Source: an uncultured Eubacteriales bacterium (GTDB lineage Bacteria > Bacillota > Clostridia > Lachnospirales > Cellulosilyticaceae). Taken from it: 64,000 nt of DNA. The DNA lies in assembly GCA_900551325.1 (NCBI GenBank), contig URVM01000002.1:310001-374000 (forward strand), in the 5' to 3' direction. Shown one piece after another: positions 15,845-25,241 of this stretch. The notes under the pieces were generated by a model. The model was not told the DNA's origin and did not search any database. It saw nothing but the letters and a program-made list of their open reading frames with translations. The translations under genes were made by a program, and so were the position numbers. How positions within the stretch are numbered: position 1 is the stretch's first letter; every line of letters starts with the position of its first letter.

Positions 15845-17797
15845 TTAATCTTTCTGATAAAACTGGCATTCATAGCCATCGGCACGAAGAAGAAGTCCTT
15901 CTGCCCAGGGTGGTGTCCTTCCCATCTGCTCACATACGGCATCAAGGGACATATCCTTTCTACACTCAATAATGACCTCATCATGCACATGGGCAACGAT
16001 TCTGCAGCACCTTAATGTCTGCATGGCATACATCAGAACATCTCTTGCGATAGCCTGCGTAATGTTCTCACAGAACTTGGGACCATAACTTTCGAGCCTT
16101 TCCCACTTCTTTGTTCCGCCTACACCTTCATAGGTAACAGACTCACCACCGAACTGATTCACACCCATCTTAGGCTTTACATACGCAAGCCTTCTGCCAG
16201 ATGGAAGAACGATAAAAAGGAATCCACTCTCATACTCAAAGCGGATACCGTGGGTCTGTGTTGTGATTCTTTTCTTGACGGTTTCCTTTACACAGTTATC
16301 AATATCCCACCACAGCATTGTGATCGCAGGATTAGAATTTCTCCAAGCATACACAAGTGGCTGCAACTCTTCTTCGGTAAGACCCATTTCGATAGCACCC
16401 ATAGCTTTTAATGCACCGACCGAGCCACCATAACCGAGTGCCAATTCAGCAATCTTACCTTTCTGCCTTAAGTGTCCATTGATGCCATGCTTTTCTACAG
16501 GCACACCAAACATCTGTGATGCACTGCTGCAATAGATGTCTTTACCTTCTTCAAACACCATGATTCTCCATCTTTCGCCAGCAAGCCATGCAAGGACCCT
16601 CGCTTCAATAGCAGAAAAGTCTGCAACGATGAACTTGTTGTCACCCTGTGGAACAAAGGCTGTACGGATAAGCTGTGACAATGTATCCGGGATATCATCA
16701 TATAAAAGTTCAAGTGCATCAAAGTTTCCAGTTCTTACAAGACCTCTTGCTTGTGCAAGGTCAGGCATATGGTTCTGTGGGAGGTTTTGAAGCTGCACCA
16801 ATCTTCCGGCAAACCTGCCTGTTCTGTTGGCACCGTAAAACTGAAACATTCCTCTTGCTCTGTTATCCTCGCACACGGCATTTTCCATAGCCGTATATTT
16901 CTTTACACTGCTCTTGGCAAGCTGCTGACGAAGGGATAACACATCCACAAGATGTTCAGGAGCATCTTTCATCATCTCTGCCACTACCTTCTTACCAAGG
17001 CTGTCTGTTTCAAGTCCGTTCTCTGAAAGCCAGTTCTTCATCTGCTGTACAGAGTTCGGATTCTCAAGACTGGTAAGTTCCTGCATCTGCCTAGTAAGTG
17101 CAGCTTTGCTTTTTTCATCAAAGGATATTGCATTCTCCACAAAGGTCATATCCACACCGATTCCTCGGTCGTTGATTTCCTGGTCTAAATGGTATTCGTC
17201 CCAGATAGTTTCACTGACAGGGAAACGAGAAAGTTTCTGCTGGATACCCATTTCCGTTTCAACATCTCGAAGGTTGTATGCCTTAAACTGTGTCCACTTC
17301 TCCAAATCGTGGTATGGCATATTTCTTGTTCTTCCACCATTGACCTTTGTAGGAGAACATGGAACGCAAAAGTATTTGATGAGATTCTTGCCCTCTGACA
17401 ACTTCTGCTTTTCGAGTCCAAGAACGGCTCCCACTCCTTCAAGAGATAACGGAAGACCGAGAGTTGCAGCCCATACCATCGTGCAATGCCATGACACAGG
17501 ATCAAGACAATATCCCCCAAGAGATACACCATTATCACTGAGATACCTGGATAGGCAGACTCTTTCAAACTGTGCATTGAAAGCCCACTTGATGACTTCA
17601 TCATCTGTAAGAGCATCAATAATATCGTCTGGTATCTTTTCTCCCATTGCCAGATCTACAACCTTGACCTCGCCACCATCAACGGAATAACCGAAAAGCA
17701 GAATCTCAAAGTCATCACTTTCTGCATAGCGGTAGACCCCGGACTTCTGCAGACTCACGCTTGAAAAGGTTTCAATATCTATACTGATTGATTTCAC
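15845..17797 (-). CDS. Phage-type family A DNA polymerase, remnant module
   Basis: 650 aa from a GTG at 17795-17797 with GGAAG upstream; the open frame begins at 17815. The 3'-5' exonuclease motif SIDIETFSS is at the N-terminus, polymerase motif A (VADFSAIEARV) is near residue 385 and motif C (VAHVHDEVI) near 620. All are intact, so the protein could be active. It is unlike the second polymerase at 53135-55063 in detail, so it comes from a different phage. It runs directly into the recombinase operon: the rest of that phage is missing. Confidence 0.9.
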   Translation of the reverse strand: MKSISIDIETFSSVSLQKSGVYRYAESDDFEILLFGYSVDGGEVKVVDLAMGEKIPDDIIDALTDDEVIKWAFNAQFERVCLSRYLSDNGVSLGGYCLDPVSWHCTMVWAATLGLPLSLEGVGAVLGLEKQKLSEGKNLIKYFCVPCSPTKVNGGRTRNMPYHDLEKWTQFKAYNLRDVETEMGIQQKLSRFPVSETIWDEYHLDQEINDRGIGVDMTFVENAISFDEKSKAALTRQMQELTSLENPNSVQQMKNWLSENGLETDSLGKKVVAEMMKDAPEHLVDVLSLRQQLAKSSVKKYTAMENAVCEDNRARGMFQFYGANRTGRFAGRLVQLQNLPQNHMPDLAQARGLVRTGNFDALELLYDDIPDTLSQLIRTAFVPQGDNKFIVADFSAIEARVLAWLAGERWRIMVFEEGKDIYCSSASQMFGVPVEKHGINGHLRQKGKIAELALGYGGSVGALKAMGAIEMGLTEEELQPLVYAWRNSNPAITMLWWDIDNCVKETVKKRITTQTHGIRFEYESGFLFIVLPSGRRLAYVKPKMGVNQFGGESVTYEGVGGTKKWERLESYGPKFCENITQAIARDVLMYAMQTLRCCRIVAHVHDEVIIECRKDMSLDAVCEQMGRTPPWAEGLLLRADGYECQFYQKD

Positions 17798-17860
17798 ATT
17801 CTCACTTCCTTCCAAAGTAAAACAGACGGCAGAGGATATTCCTCCACCGCCTGCACACTT

Positions 17861-18040
17861 TTATTCTTTAGTTGTTTCTTCAGCAGATTTCTTCTTTGCT
17901 TTATGTTTCTTGATTGAATCCTTGACAAGCCAGATACCATCCATGATGGTACTTACAATGCCATAGATACCAGCACCCATAAAGATGTAGAAGATGATAA
18001 TCACATCAATCTGCTTTGCTAATTCATATAATTCGTTCAT
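17861..18040 (-). CDS. 59-aa single-pass membrane protein
   Basis: ATG at 18038-18040 and TAA at 17861-17863. A hydrophobic segment (VIIIFYIFMGAGIYGIV, residues 13-29) is followed by a lysine-rich tail (KKHKAKKKSAEE), so the C-terminus is expected in the cytoplasm. It lies between the truncated DUF2815 gene and the DNA polymerase and shares their orientation. Function unknown; possibly a small phage membrane protein. Confidence 0.6.
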   Translation of the reverse strand: MNELYELAKQIDVIIIFYIFMGAGIYGIVSTIMDGIWLVKDSIKKHKAKKKSAEETTKE

Positions 18041-18120
18041 ATCGTTTACCTCGTATATTCGTAATAGTTGCAGACGGTGGGTTTCACACCGCCCGCAGGA
18101 AGTTAAAGGGTCAGTTCAGA

Positions 18121-18519
18121 TTAAGATAAGAAATCGTCATCTTCCTCTGTGCTGAAGTCATCAGTTGCAGAACTGCGACCACCAAGGGACTCTCCGTCTC
18201 TGATCTTCTGAATGTTACCAAGACCACAGGCAATGCCCTTATTACCGTTTGAGTTGAATGCATAAAAGTTAAGAGATACTCTTGCATAGCAACCGCTGTA
18301 AACCTCATCACGGTCAAGGATAGGCTTTACTGCCTTATCAACAATCTGTGGTGCTGTCTTACTGTTGGCATTGATGAACCAATGTCCGGCATAAGCCTCG
18401 TCCTCACGCTCTGTGTCACCATCACGAAGAGGAAGCTTGATTGCTGCCTTGTTAGGCTTCTTGCCACCGAACTTTGCGATGCCTTCCTCAATAGCAAGGC
18501 TGAAGGCTATCGCCCCAGC
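18121..18519 (-). pseudogene. DUF2815 phage protein, 5' end lost
   Basis: The frame from 18519 to the stop at 18121-18123 encodes about 132 residues that match the C-terminal part of DUF2815 proteins (KLPLRDGDTER, AGHWFINANSKTAPQIVD, FYAFNSNGNKGIACGLGNIQ). These are thought to be single-strand DNA-binding-like replication proteins of phages. The reading frame meets a stop at 18520-18522, where the IS200-type element begins, and the N-terminal part is not found on the other side of the element. The gene is thus broken by insertion plus deletion. Confidence 0.8.
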
Positions 18520-18692
18520 CTAAGGTGACAGGTACCTGACAATTCAAACACAATTTGATTTAAACCAGGACCACCCGTCTAACGGGTGGTTTGCTCTAGC
18601 CCTATAAGGGCATATTGCTAGCCATGCCTTAAGGCATACTGAATGGTTCGCCAACTGCATAATTTTTTCAAGCAGCCTCTAAAGAGGCTCTT

Positions 18693-19163
18693 TTATTTGC
18701 TCTTTTTTACTGGCTCACCCGTAAACGGGTCCATATATTCTTTAATTGTCATTTGTTCTTCTATTAAATCTTCTTGTAATTGATTTTTTATATACTCTTG
18801 TATTGCCTTTTTATTTCTTTCTACTGTATCTACATAGTAACCTTTGCACCAAAACTGCCTATTTCCATATTTATATTTTAAGTTTGCATGTCTATCAAAG
18901 ATCATAAGTGAACTCTTACCTTTTAAATACCCTACAAAACTTGATACACTCATTTTAGGTGGAATACTTACTAGAATATGAATATGATCCTTACATGCAT
19001 TGGCTTCTATAATCTCAATACCCTTATACTCACAAAGCCTTCTTAAAATAATACCTACATCTCTCTTTATTTTTCCATAAATAATTTACCTTCTATACTT
19101 AGGAGCAAATACTATATGGTACTTACAATTCCACTTTGTATGTGCTAAACTATTTTTATCCAT
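18693..19163 (-). pseudogene. tnpA: IS200-type TnpA transposase with one nonsense codon
   Basis: Read from the ATG at 19161-19163 the frame covers 156 codons, the normal IS200 TnpA length. It has the HUH motif (HIHILVSIP) and the catalytic tyrosine region (WCKGYYVDTV). Codon 26 is TAA (complement of 19086-19088), where intact relatives carry glutamine (PKYRRQ); a single CAA to TAA change explains it. An internal ATG at 18951-18953 would give an 86-aa C-terminal piece lacking the HUH motif, so the element is probably immobile unless helped in trans. Confidence 0.85.
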
Positions 19164-19169
19164 TTGGAT

Positions 19170-19226
19170 AAACCTCCTTTGATTTGATTGGTTGGCGAAC
19201 CTAATCTTATTCTTCAAAGGAGGTTT
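19170..19226 (-). promoter_or_regulatory. IS200 leader hairpin sequestering the tnpA ribosome site
   Basis: On the minus strand AAACCTCCTTTGA and TCAAAGGAGGTTT pair around a loop that itself contains GGTTCGCCAACC. The 3' arm holds the AAAGGAGG ribosome site of tnpA. Repression of IS200 transposase translation by such a leader stem is known from Salmonella IS200; here I see the same logic in sequence. Confidence 0.65.
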
Positions 19227-19300
19227 TTTATTTATACTCATAGCTCTAAGCTTTTTTGAACCCCAGGCATAGCCCGGGGTTTTCTTTATACCAATAAAAA

Positions 19301-19330
19301 TAGCTTAAAGTCATTATATACTTTAAGCTA
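19301..19330. terminator. Bidirectional terminator-like hairpin
   Basis: TAGCTTAAAG (19301-19310) and CTTTAAGCTA (19321-19330) pair perfectly. An A run lies on the left, which gives a U tail for leftward transcripts. It lies 38 bases beyond the stop of the small membrane protein and probably ends the HNH-like/TM pair's transcript. Confidence 0.6.
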
Positions 19331-19367
19331 TAAACAATCTATATTCTTCTTAATTTTGCAACACTTT

Positions 19368-19589
19368 CTACATGGTTTGAGCGGCCGAAATTTTAGCCTC
19401 TTCAAAACCAATCTGCTCACCGTACATATCCTCTGTGTCTATTACTGCTACCCCATAATCTGCTGTCAAATCATCTAGTGTCTTCTCACGATTAGAAGCC
19501 CTATGACTGGTTGTCTTCTTCTTTTTGCTAAGTACCACACAAAGGGCTACCCCAGCAATCAATCCTATTATTCCCCAAAACTTTTTCAT
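19368..19589 (-). CDS. 73-aa membrane-anchored partner protein
   Basis: ATG at 19587-19589, overlapping the stop of the 568-aa gene (coupled). An N-terminal hydrophobic helix (FWGIIGLIAGVALCVVL, residues 4-20) is followed by a KKKK stop-transfer signal and a soluble acidic tail, so it is a single-pass protein. It has no recognisable domain. The tight coupling suggests it acts with the large HNH-like membrane protein, perhaps as an immunity or partner subunit. Confidence 0.65.
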   Translation of the reverse strand: MKKFWGIIGLIAGVALCVVLSKKKKTTSHRASNREKTLDDLTADYGVAVIDTEDMYGEQIGFEEAKISAAQTM

Positions 19590-21292
19590 AGTAAGCCTCC
19601 TTCTAGTTCATCAAACAAATCATCAATCTCATCAAATGTGTCCTGTATGGATTCATCTTCCTTGCAGTTATCCCCGATGTCTTTTAGCGTTTCATCTATT
19701 ATATTTCCTGCAGCAACATGACGGTCTCTTATGTTATTTACTACATCTTCCTTCGTCTGTTTAAGTCTTGCCTCACCTACTATACGGGCTTGGTGCTGAA
19801 GCTTTATAATCTCATTTTCCTTCTTAATCTCAGCGCTCACAACGCTTAATTTTTGGCTTTTTTCAATTCTTTTTTCAATAAGGTTTATAGCAATAGCACC
19901 TATAATTCCTGCAACCACAGTACCAAAAAAGATACCTAGAATATTTGCAAGGCTCCCAATTAAAGGAATTTCAACTGCAAATACTGGGATTGTCATAAGC
20001 CCTTTTTCGATCACTTCACCAAGCACCAATGATCCAGCTCCAGTTAATCCTGCAACGATTATTTTACCTGTCTCAAGAAGGAGTCGACCAATAGGTTTAC
20101 CTTTGTTCTCAGAGCTCTTTATATAATTGATAGCATCTTTAAGAGCTTTGCAACCTTGCTTTAACAACATCCATACTTTTCTTATAGTTCCACAAACAGG
20201 ACCAATAATCGCTGTTCCAATAGTAGTAACCACAGTATTTCTTATATTAATCAGGTGTGTTTTCATTTTACTGATAAAGGAATGAATGGCCTGTTTTAAG
20301 CTATCTAGAAGAGTATTTAGTCCCTTTTGGGCAGACTTAAACCACTTAACTAACTTAGCGATAATTTCCTTAACCAAATCAGCAAGCAGCTGCATGACCA
20401 CTGCTCTAATTGCTTTTTTCCCAATGCGAAATGCTTCTTCCTTTTGAGACTGTTTTCCTGCGGCAATAGATTTCTGTTCTCCTTCTTTTTTTTGCTTTTC
20501 AAATTCTTCACGTGCTTCAGTATCTTTCTGACGCAATTTTTTATCATCCTCATCACTAATGTCAAATATTTCTCTTGGCTTTTGACCACTAGCATTTGGA
20601 TTATCAAGCCATTCGCTTGTTGATTTGTCGCCTTTTGAACGATTAAGGCTTGAATCCATTTCGTTAAGATTTGCCTCACTATTAGCAAAGGTAATTCGTT
20701 GCTCTTTTGTCATATGAGCATTAGCCCCCGGATCGCGGATAATTTCTGCTGCCGATACAGTGTGATCCATATCGGTGTGTTTTTCAGCAGAACCACTTGG
20801 TCGACCATTATCAAATGGTTTTCTTGCACCTTTAACCAAGGTAGCTTCCTTTTTCCCTGACCTGGTTGTGTGAGTTACCACATTTCCCTTTTCGTCTTTT
20901 ACGAAATTGGACTGCCAATCATCATAACGTTCTTGATAATTAATTTTTGTATTATGTGTTGCAATATTACCATTATGGAAATTTTCTGTCGTTTGAATAT
21001 GAGCTTCATTTCGCAAATTAAGTTTGAGGTCATTATTCTCTTTAATAAAATCCTCACCCGCAGTTACAGCAACTTGATTCATAAACTGCTCCCAAACAAC
21101 CTCCATAATGACATTTCCAAGGTTATCCGTATTTCCTATTTTTTCTTTTTCATCTGCCAAAAATTTCAAATCAATAACTTCTTCTTCTAATTGTCTTTGG
21201 AGTTTCTCTTCTAACCCATCAAAATCAAAAGAGTCCACTCCCTCCTCACTAAGCCCTTGGTTTTCATCAAGAAAAGCTTTTTCCTTTGCCAT
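19586..21292 (-). CDS. HNH-like nuclease domain fused to a transmembrane region
   Basis: 568 aa, ATG at 21290-21292 with GAAAGGATAG upstream. Residues 1-160 are charged and helical. Residues 170-225 look like an HNH core: KHTDMDHTVS (D176-H177), FANSEANL (N204, N208) and LNRSKGDK (N217), the spacing of HNH enzymes that end in N-x-S-K-G. A lysine/glutamate linker follows (250-290), then amphipathic helices and at least two membrane segments (about 409-427 and 444-472), then a coiled-coil tail. I do not recognise a named family. A membrane-tethered nuclease effector is plausible. Confidence 0.65.
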   Translation of the reverse strand: MAKEKAFLDENQGLSEEGVDSFDFDGLEEKLQRQLEEEVIDLKFLADEKEKIGNTDNLGNVIMEVVWEQFMNQVAVTAGEDFIKENNDLKLNLRNEAHIQTTENFHNGNIATHNTKINYQERYDDWQSNFVKDEKGNVVTHTTRSGKKEATLVKGARKPFDNGRPSGSAEKHTDMDHTVSAAEIIRDPGANAHMTKEQRITFANSEANLNEMDSSLNRSKGDKSTSEWLDNPNASGQKPREIFDISDEDDKKLRQKDTEAREEFEKQKKEGEQKSIAAGKQSQKEEAFRIGKKAIRAVVMQLLADLVKEIIAKLVKWFKSAQKGLNTLLDSLKQAIHSFISKMKTHLINIRNTVVTTIGTAIIGPVCGTIRKVWMLLKQGCKALKDAINYIKSSENKGKPIGRLLLETGKIIVAGLTGAGSLVLGEVIEKGLMTIPVFAVEIPLIGSLANILGIFFGTVVAGIIGAIAINLIEKRIEKSQKLSVVSAEIKKENEIIKLQHQARIVGEARLKQTKEDVVNNIRDRHVAAGNIIDETLKDIGDNCKEDESIQDTFDEIDDLFDELEGGLL

Positions 21293-21600
21293 AATATATC
21301 TATCCTTTCACCACAAGTTTTTTCATCTCTGCGTAATCATACTCAAACACTAGAGCTGACGCCTGACCCGTATAATATTTCTATAAAATCTTTTTATCAC
21401 CTATATCCCTTAAATACTTCGTTCATTCAATACATAATTATTTATCTCTTCAGTTTTATGTATAATCATATATCTGTTTTTTAGTTACTTTTTATATTTT
21501 TATAAGTAAAATATTTAATTTGTTGTTTTTTATATATTATTGTATATATTTATAAATTATAAACAGTACACTTCATTTTTTCAACATTTTCTTACATCTC
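21293..21600. other. AT-rich intergenic stretch
   Basis: About 300 bases with very low GC between the HNH-like gene and the second recombinase set. I see no supported ORF, repeat family or RNA fold. It should hold the leftward promoter of the HNH-like gene, but no clear -35/-10 pair stands out. A recombinase attachment site could also lie here. Confidence 0.4.
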
Positions 21601-21635
21601 AAAAAGCACCCAGCCATATAAACAGAGTGCTTTTT
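21601..21635 (-). terminator. Terminator of the second recombinase set
   Basis: AAAAAGCAC (21601-21609) pairs with GTGCTTTTT (21627-21635). Read leftward, the stem ends in a T run. It lies 13 bases beyond the stop of the last recombinase. Confidence 0.7.
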
Positions 21636-21647
21636 GGTATATTTTTA

Positions 21648-23213
21648 TTACATCAGCATATCAATCTCCATACCAGCTTTAAATTCTACAGCATACTTAT
21701 CCTCGTAGATCTTAACCTTTTGAATCAACCTTCGCACCAAATTTTCATCATGCTCTTCGACTACTAAAGGCTGTTCGTTTAGAAATGCTATCATATCCTC
21801 CATTCGTTGTTTCTCTCCTTCACGTTCTGCTGCTTTCTCCAAAACACTTTGTTTTTGTTCTCTCAGATCATAAATTTCTTCAACAATATCTTCATAATCT
21901 ATCTTGGTATTGGCTCGCTTTAAGAGCTCCTTTTGCAACTCTTCCAGGCGAATATCAATTGTTGCTGTCTCTGAATCTGAGCCCCCATTTATAACCTTCT
22001 CTATATTTGCTTGTAGTGTTGGTAAGAAAGTATCCTTATATCCAAGTGCCTTGTTGATTGCCTGTCTAACAGCATCTTGTAAATCCTCTTCTGCAATAGT
22101 CCGTGCATCACATGTGCTAGGTCCTTGTTGAACTCTTGTACAACACCGCCATACCGTAGAGTGTTTCCCTCTGTTATTCCATTGAACTCTTCTATAGATA
22201 TCCCCGCATTTGGAGCAGCATACCAGACTGGATAATGCGTACTTACTACTGTACACCCTTTTCTTGTTTGTCTCACCGCTTCGCAAGTTTGCTCTTCTCA
22301 CCATTTCTTCTTGCACCTGCATATAAAGATCACGTGGAATAATAGCCGGGTGACAATTTTTCACATAATACTGTGGCATGATCCCGTTGTTTTTCACTCT
22401 CTTCTTTGTAAGAAAATCTACTGTATAGGTCTTCTGTAAAAGAGCATCACCAATGTATTTTTCATTCTGTAGTATTTTCTTTAATGTTTCTGGTCTCCAC
22501 TTAGCTTTACCTGCTGCTGTGAGAATACCGTCAGCTTCAAGGCTTCTTGCTATCTGTATTAAACTCTTACCTTCTAGGTATTCGTAGTAGATTCGCTTTA
22601 CAATTTCCGCCTCTGTAGGATCAATGATTAATTTCTTATTCTCGTCCTTTGTGTAGCCTAAAAATCTATTGTGGTTGACCTGAACCTGTCCTTGTTGGTA
22701 GCGATATTGAATACCTAGTTTAACGTTTTGAGATAAAGATTCACTTTCCTGCTGCGCAAGTGATGCCATTATCGTAAGTAGGACCTCCCCCTTTGCATCC
22801 AGCGAATTGATACCCTCTTTTTCAAAGAAGACTGAAATGTTCTTGTCTTTCAACTGCCTAATATAGTTTAGGCAGTCTACGGTATTCCTAGCAAAACGAC
22901 TGATGGATTTTGTAATAATCATATCAATCTTACCGCTCATACAATCCTCTACCATACGATTGAATTCTTCACGTTTTTTCGTGTTGGTCCCCGATATCCC
23001 ATCATCGGCATATATTCCGGCAAAATCCCATTCGTTATTCTTTTTAATAAAATTGGAGTAATGTTCAATTTGCGCCTCATAACTCGAAGCTTGTTCTATG
23101 CTATCTGTAGAAACACGACAGTAAGCTGCTACACGTATTTTAGGTTTTTCTTCTTCCATCCTTCTAGTGCCAATACGTTTTCTCGCTGGAATAATTGTAA
23201 CTTCACTATTCAT
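21648..23213 (-). CDS. Large serine recombinase, set 2, distal
   Basis: 521 aa, ATG at 23211-23213, GGAGG six bases upstream. The resolvase domain has AAYCRVSTDS (Ser35), DGISGTNTKKR and SRFARNTVD. The recombinase domain, zinc ribbon (CSKCGDIYRR with later Cys) and coiled coil follow. It is the counterpart of the gene at 11954-13528; long stretches match, but many residues differ, so the two sets are related and not recent duplicates. The start overlaps the mini-recombinase stop by 8 bases. Confidence 0.9.
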   Translation of the reverse strand: MNSEVTIIPARKRIGTRRMEEEKPKIRVAAYCRVSTDSIEQASSYEAQIEHYSNFIKKNNEWDFAGIYADDGISGTNTKKREEFNRMVEDCMSGKIDMIITKSISRFARNTVDCLNYIRQLKDKNISVFFEKEGINSLDAKGEVLLTIMASLAQQESESLSQNVKLGIQYRYQQGQVQVNHNRFLGYTKDENKKLIIDPTEAEIVKRIYYEYLEGKSLIQIARSLEADGILTAAGKAKWRPETLKKILQNEKYIGDALLQKTYTVDFLTKKRVKNNGIMPQYYVKNCHPAIIPRDLYMQVQEEMVRRANLRSGETNKKRVYSSKYALSSLVCCSKCGDIYRRVQWNNRGKHSTVWRCCTRVQQGPSTCDARTIAEEDLQDAVRQAINKALGYKDTFLPTLQANIEKVINGGSDSETATIDIRLEELQKELLKRANTKIDYEDIVEEIYDLREQKQSVLEKAAEREGEKQRMEDMIAFLNEQPLVVEEHDENLVRRLIQKVKIYEDKYAVEFKAGMEIDMLM

Positions 23214-23628
23214 TCAACGCCTCCTCCGCTATCTGACTATAGGCATATTCGGCTTGTCTAAATGGATCCTCATATTTTTGTTCAATCATATCTATACGAA
23301 ATGATATGGGTGCAGTTATTTGTTGATGTTCCTTTGGTTCTTTAACCCGCCCCAGTTTCTCAGCGCGTTTTTGTCTTTCAACTTCTGCTGCATCAAATGT
23401 GTCCTTATCTACAATTTGAGGGTAATACTCGTCTCCAAGGTATCGCCGGTTACGTAGCATCTTTCCAACACTACTGTGGTTGGCATTTACCCCTGCCTTT
23501 TTAGCTGCTACTGTTAAGGCTAGTCCAGATAAATAATACGCATATAACTTGCCTATACTTTCTGCTTTATCTTCATCTATAACAGCCACTCCATTTTCAA
23601 TTCGATATCCATAAGGTGTATGTCCCAT
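23206..23628 (-). CDS. Mini-recombinase without catalytic domain, set 2
   Basis: 140 aa, ATG at 23626-23628. It has the same layout as the gene at 13532-13945: GHTPYGYRI start, YAYYLSGLALTVAAKKAG, then NRRYLGDEYYPQIVDKD. It is a free-standing recombinase-type DNA-binding domain with no catalytic serine. Its conservation in two separate triplets argues for a real accessory role in synapsis or site choice. Confidence 0.8.
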   Translation of the reverse strand: MGHTPYGYRIENGVAVIDEDKAESIGKLYAYYLSGLALTVAAKKAGVNANHSSVGKMLRNRRYLGDEYYPQIVDKDTFDAAEVERQKRAEKLGRVKEPKEHQQITAPISFRIDMIEQKYEDPFRQAEYAYSQIAEEALNE

Positions 23629-23632
23629 CTCC

Positions 23633-25189
23633 TCACACCCTTTCTTTTAGTGATAAGCCACACTTGAGGTTAAATGCTAGTTCTTCTCTTGATAACACAG
23701 TGATATGGTCTACATATTCTTGAAACACCTCTGTTTTAAATACAGTCAACATCTCTGCTTTTTCAATAAACTTTAATAGCCTACTTACTTCTTCTGTCTT
23801 GCTCATCTCACCATTTATTTCATACGAAAGATTGATCTTCATCTTTTGAAGTTCTTCTGCTTCTTGCCTTAACCTGTTATTCTCTCCTGTAAATATAGCT
23901 GGTTCTAAATAACCCTTAGTCATTAGGTTTGTCAGTGTTTGTATTCGCTCCGCATTTTGTTCCAACTTATCTTCTATTTCTTGTATTTGTAGGAAACCAT
24001 CTGTTTTACTTCTACCTCGCAAGGATTCAAGTAATGGTTTCAATATGAACTTCTTACCGTAAATCAGTTTATTTATCATTGTAACAAAGGCTAGTTCTAA
24101 ATCCGCTTGCCTGATAAACTGCATGGTACATTGTTCTTTATCTTCAATATGAAGGGTGCAACACCAAGCTACATACTTTTTACCACTATCATGAATTCTC
24201 CTTTTAAAAACTGTACCACACTCGCCACAAATAACCTTGCTTGTAAAAGGATACCGTTTCTTATATTTATCCGAACCCTTCTCTACACCCTTTTCCTTAC
24301 CACGTTGCTCTATGAGTGCTTCAGCTTTCTCAAAAACTTCATGGCTAATAATCGGTTCGTGATGATTCTTCATATAATATTGATCAAGCTCTCCTTTGTT
24401 ATAATGGCGATTAAAATAAATATCGGTGTAGGTTTTCTGAAACAAAATATCTCCAGTATACTTTTCATTTGCAAGAATTGCCCTAACGTTTGTAGATGTC
24501 CATGTGCCACCCTTCTTTGTAGGAATGCCTTCTTCTTGCAAGGTTTTTGCAATGCTATGAGTACTCTTACCTGCAAGCACTTCATCAAATATGCGCCTTA
24601 CAATCTTTGCTTGTTCTTCATTGATAACCATCTTCCCACCACTATTTTCATAGCCATAAGGTGGATAAGCCACAACGAATGTGCCATTTTTAAATCGTCT
24701 TTGAATGGACCATTTGTTATTTTCTGATATAGAAGTTGATTCACTTTCTGCTAGGCCACTTAATATAGAAAGCATCAGTTCACTTTCCATTGATCCCGTG
24801 TTCAGATTTTCCTTCTCAAAGTATATGGTTATGCCTAAATTAAGAAGTTTTCTTGTAAGCTCCAAGCAATCTATCGTATTCCGTGAGAAGCGGCTAATCG
24901 ATTTTGTAACAATGTAGTCTATCTTTCCAAGCTCACAATCTCTGAGCATTTTCAAAAGGCCAGGTCGCTTTTCCTTTTTAGTTCCTGTAATCCCTTCATC
25001 GTAATAAATACCTACACATTTCCATCCAGGATTTTTCTTAATATGCGATTCATAATGTGCTTTTTGTGTTTCCAGACTTAATAATTGTTCACTGCTCTTA
25101 GTCGATACTCTACAATATGCTGCTACACGTAGCTTTTTGTCTGCATGAGGAATAGCTATATTTCCCTCGATTTTTGTTATCTCTTCCAT
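23633..25189 (-). CDS. Large serine recombinase, set 2, proximal
   Basis: 518 aa from the ATG at 25187-25189 (MEEITKIEGN), six bases after GAGGTGAG; the open frame to 25216 lacks a ribosome site. Motifs: AAYCRVSTKS (Ser29), DEGITGTKKEKR and SRFSRNTID, then the recombinase domain, zinc ribbon CGECGTVFKRR and coiled coil. Counterpart of 13947-15509. Because it is next to the late end of the prophage (amidase and holin at 26.4-27.5 kb), this set is a good candidate for the prophage integrase module. Confidence 0.9.
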   Translation of the reverse strand: MEEITKIEGNIAIPHADKKLRVAAYCRVSTKSSEQLLSLETQKAHYESHIKKNPGWKCVGIYYDEGITGTKKEKRPGLLKMLRDCELGKIDYIVTKSISRFSRNTIDCLELTRKLLNLGITIYFEKENLNTGSMESELMLSILSGLAESESTSISENNKWSIQRRFKNGTFVVAYPPYGYENSGGKMVINEEQAKIVRRIFDEVLAGKSTHSIAKTLQEEGIPTKKGGTWTSTNVRAILANEKYTGDILFQKTYTDIYFNRHYNKGELDQYYMKNHHEPIISHEVFEKAEALIEQRGKEKGVEKGSDKYKKRYPFTSKVICGECGTVFKRRIHDSGKKYVAWCCTLHIEDKEQCTMQFIRQADLELAFVTMINKLIYGKKFILKPLLESLRGRSKTDGFLQIQEIEDKLEQNAERIQTLTNLMTKGYLEPAIFTGENNRLRQEAEELQKMKINLSYEINGEMSKTEEVSRLLKFIEKAEMLTVFKTEVFQEYVDHITVLSREELAFNLKCGLSLKERV

Positions 25190-25241
25190 CCACTCACCTC
25201 GCTTTCTTAGTGTCACATGTTACCGTACAAAGCCATATATA

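Larger units (their letters stand above)
18523..19285 (-). mobile_element. IS200/IS605-type insertion sequence (tnpA only)
   Basis: A tnpA-like gene is bracketed by hairpins of the kind used as IS200/IS605 ends: ACCACCCGT/ACGGGTGGT (18570-18590) on one side and AACCCCaGG/CCcGGGGTT (19259-19281) on the other. There are no terminal inverted repeats, as expected for this family. It lies at the break in the DUF2815 gene. The exact ends are uncertain by tens of bases. No tnpB was seen. Confidence 0.75.
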
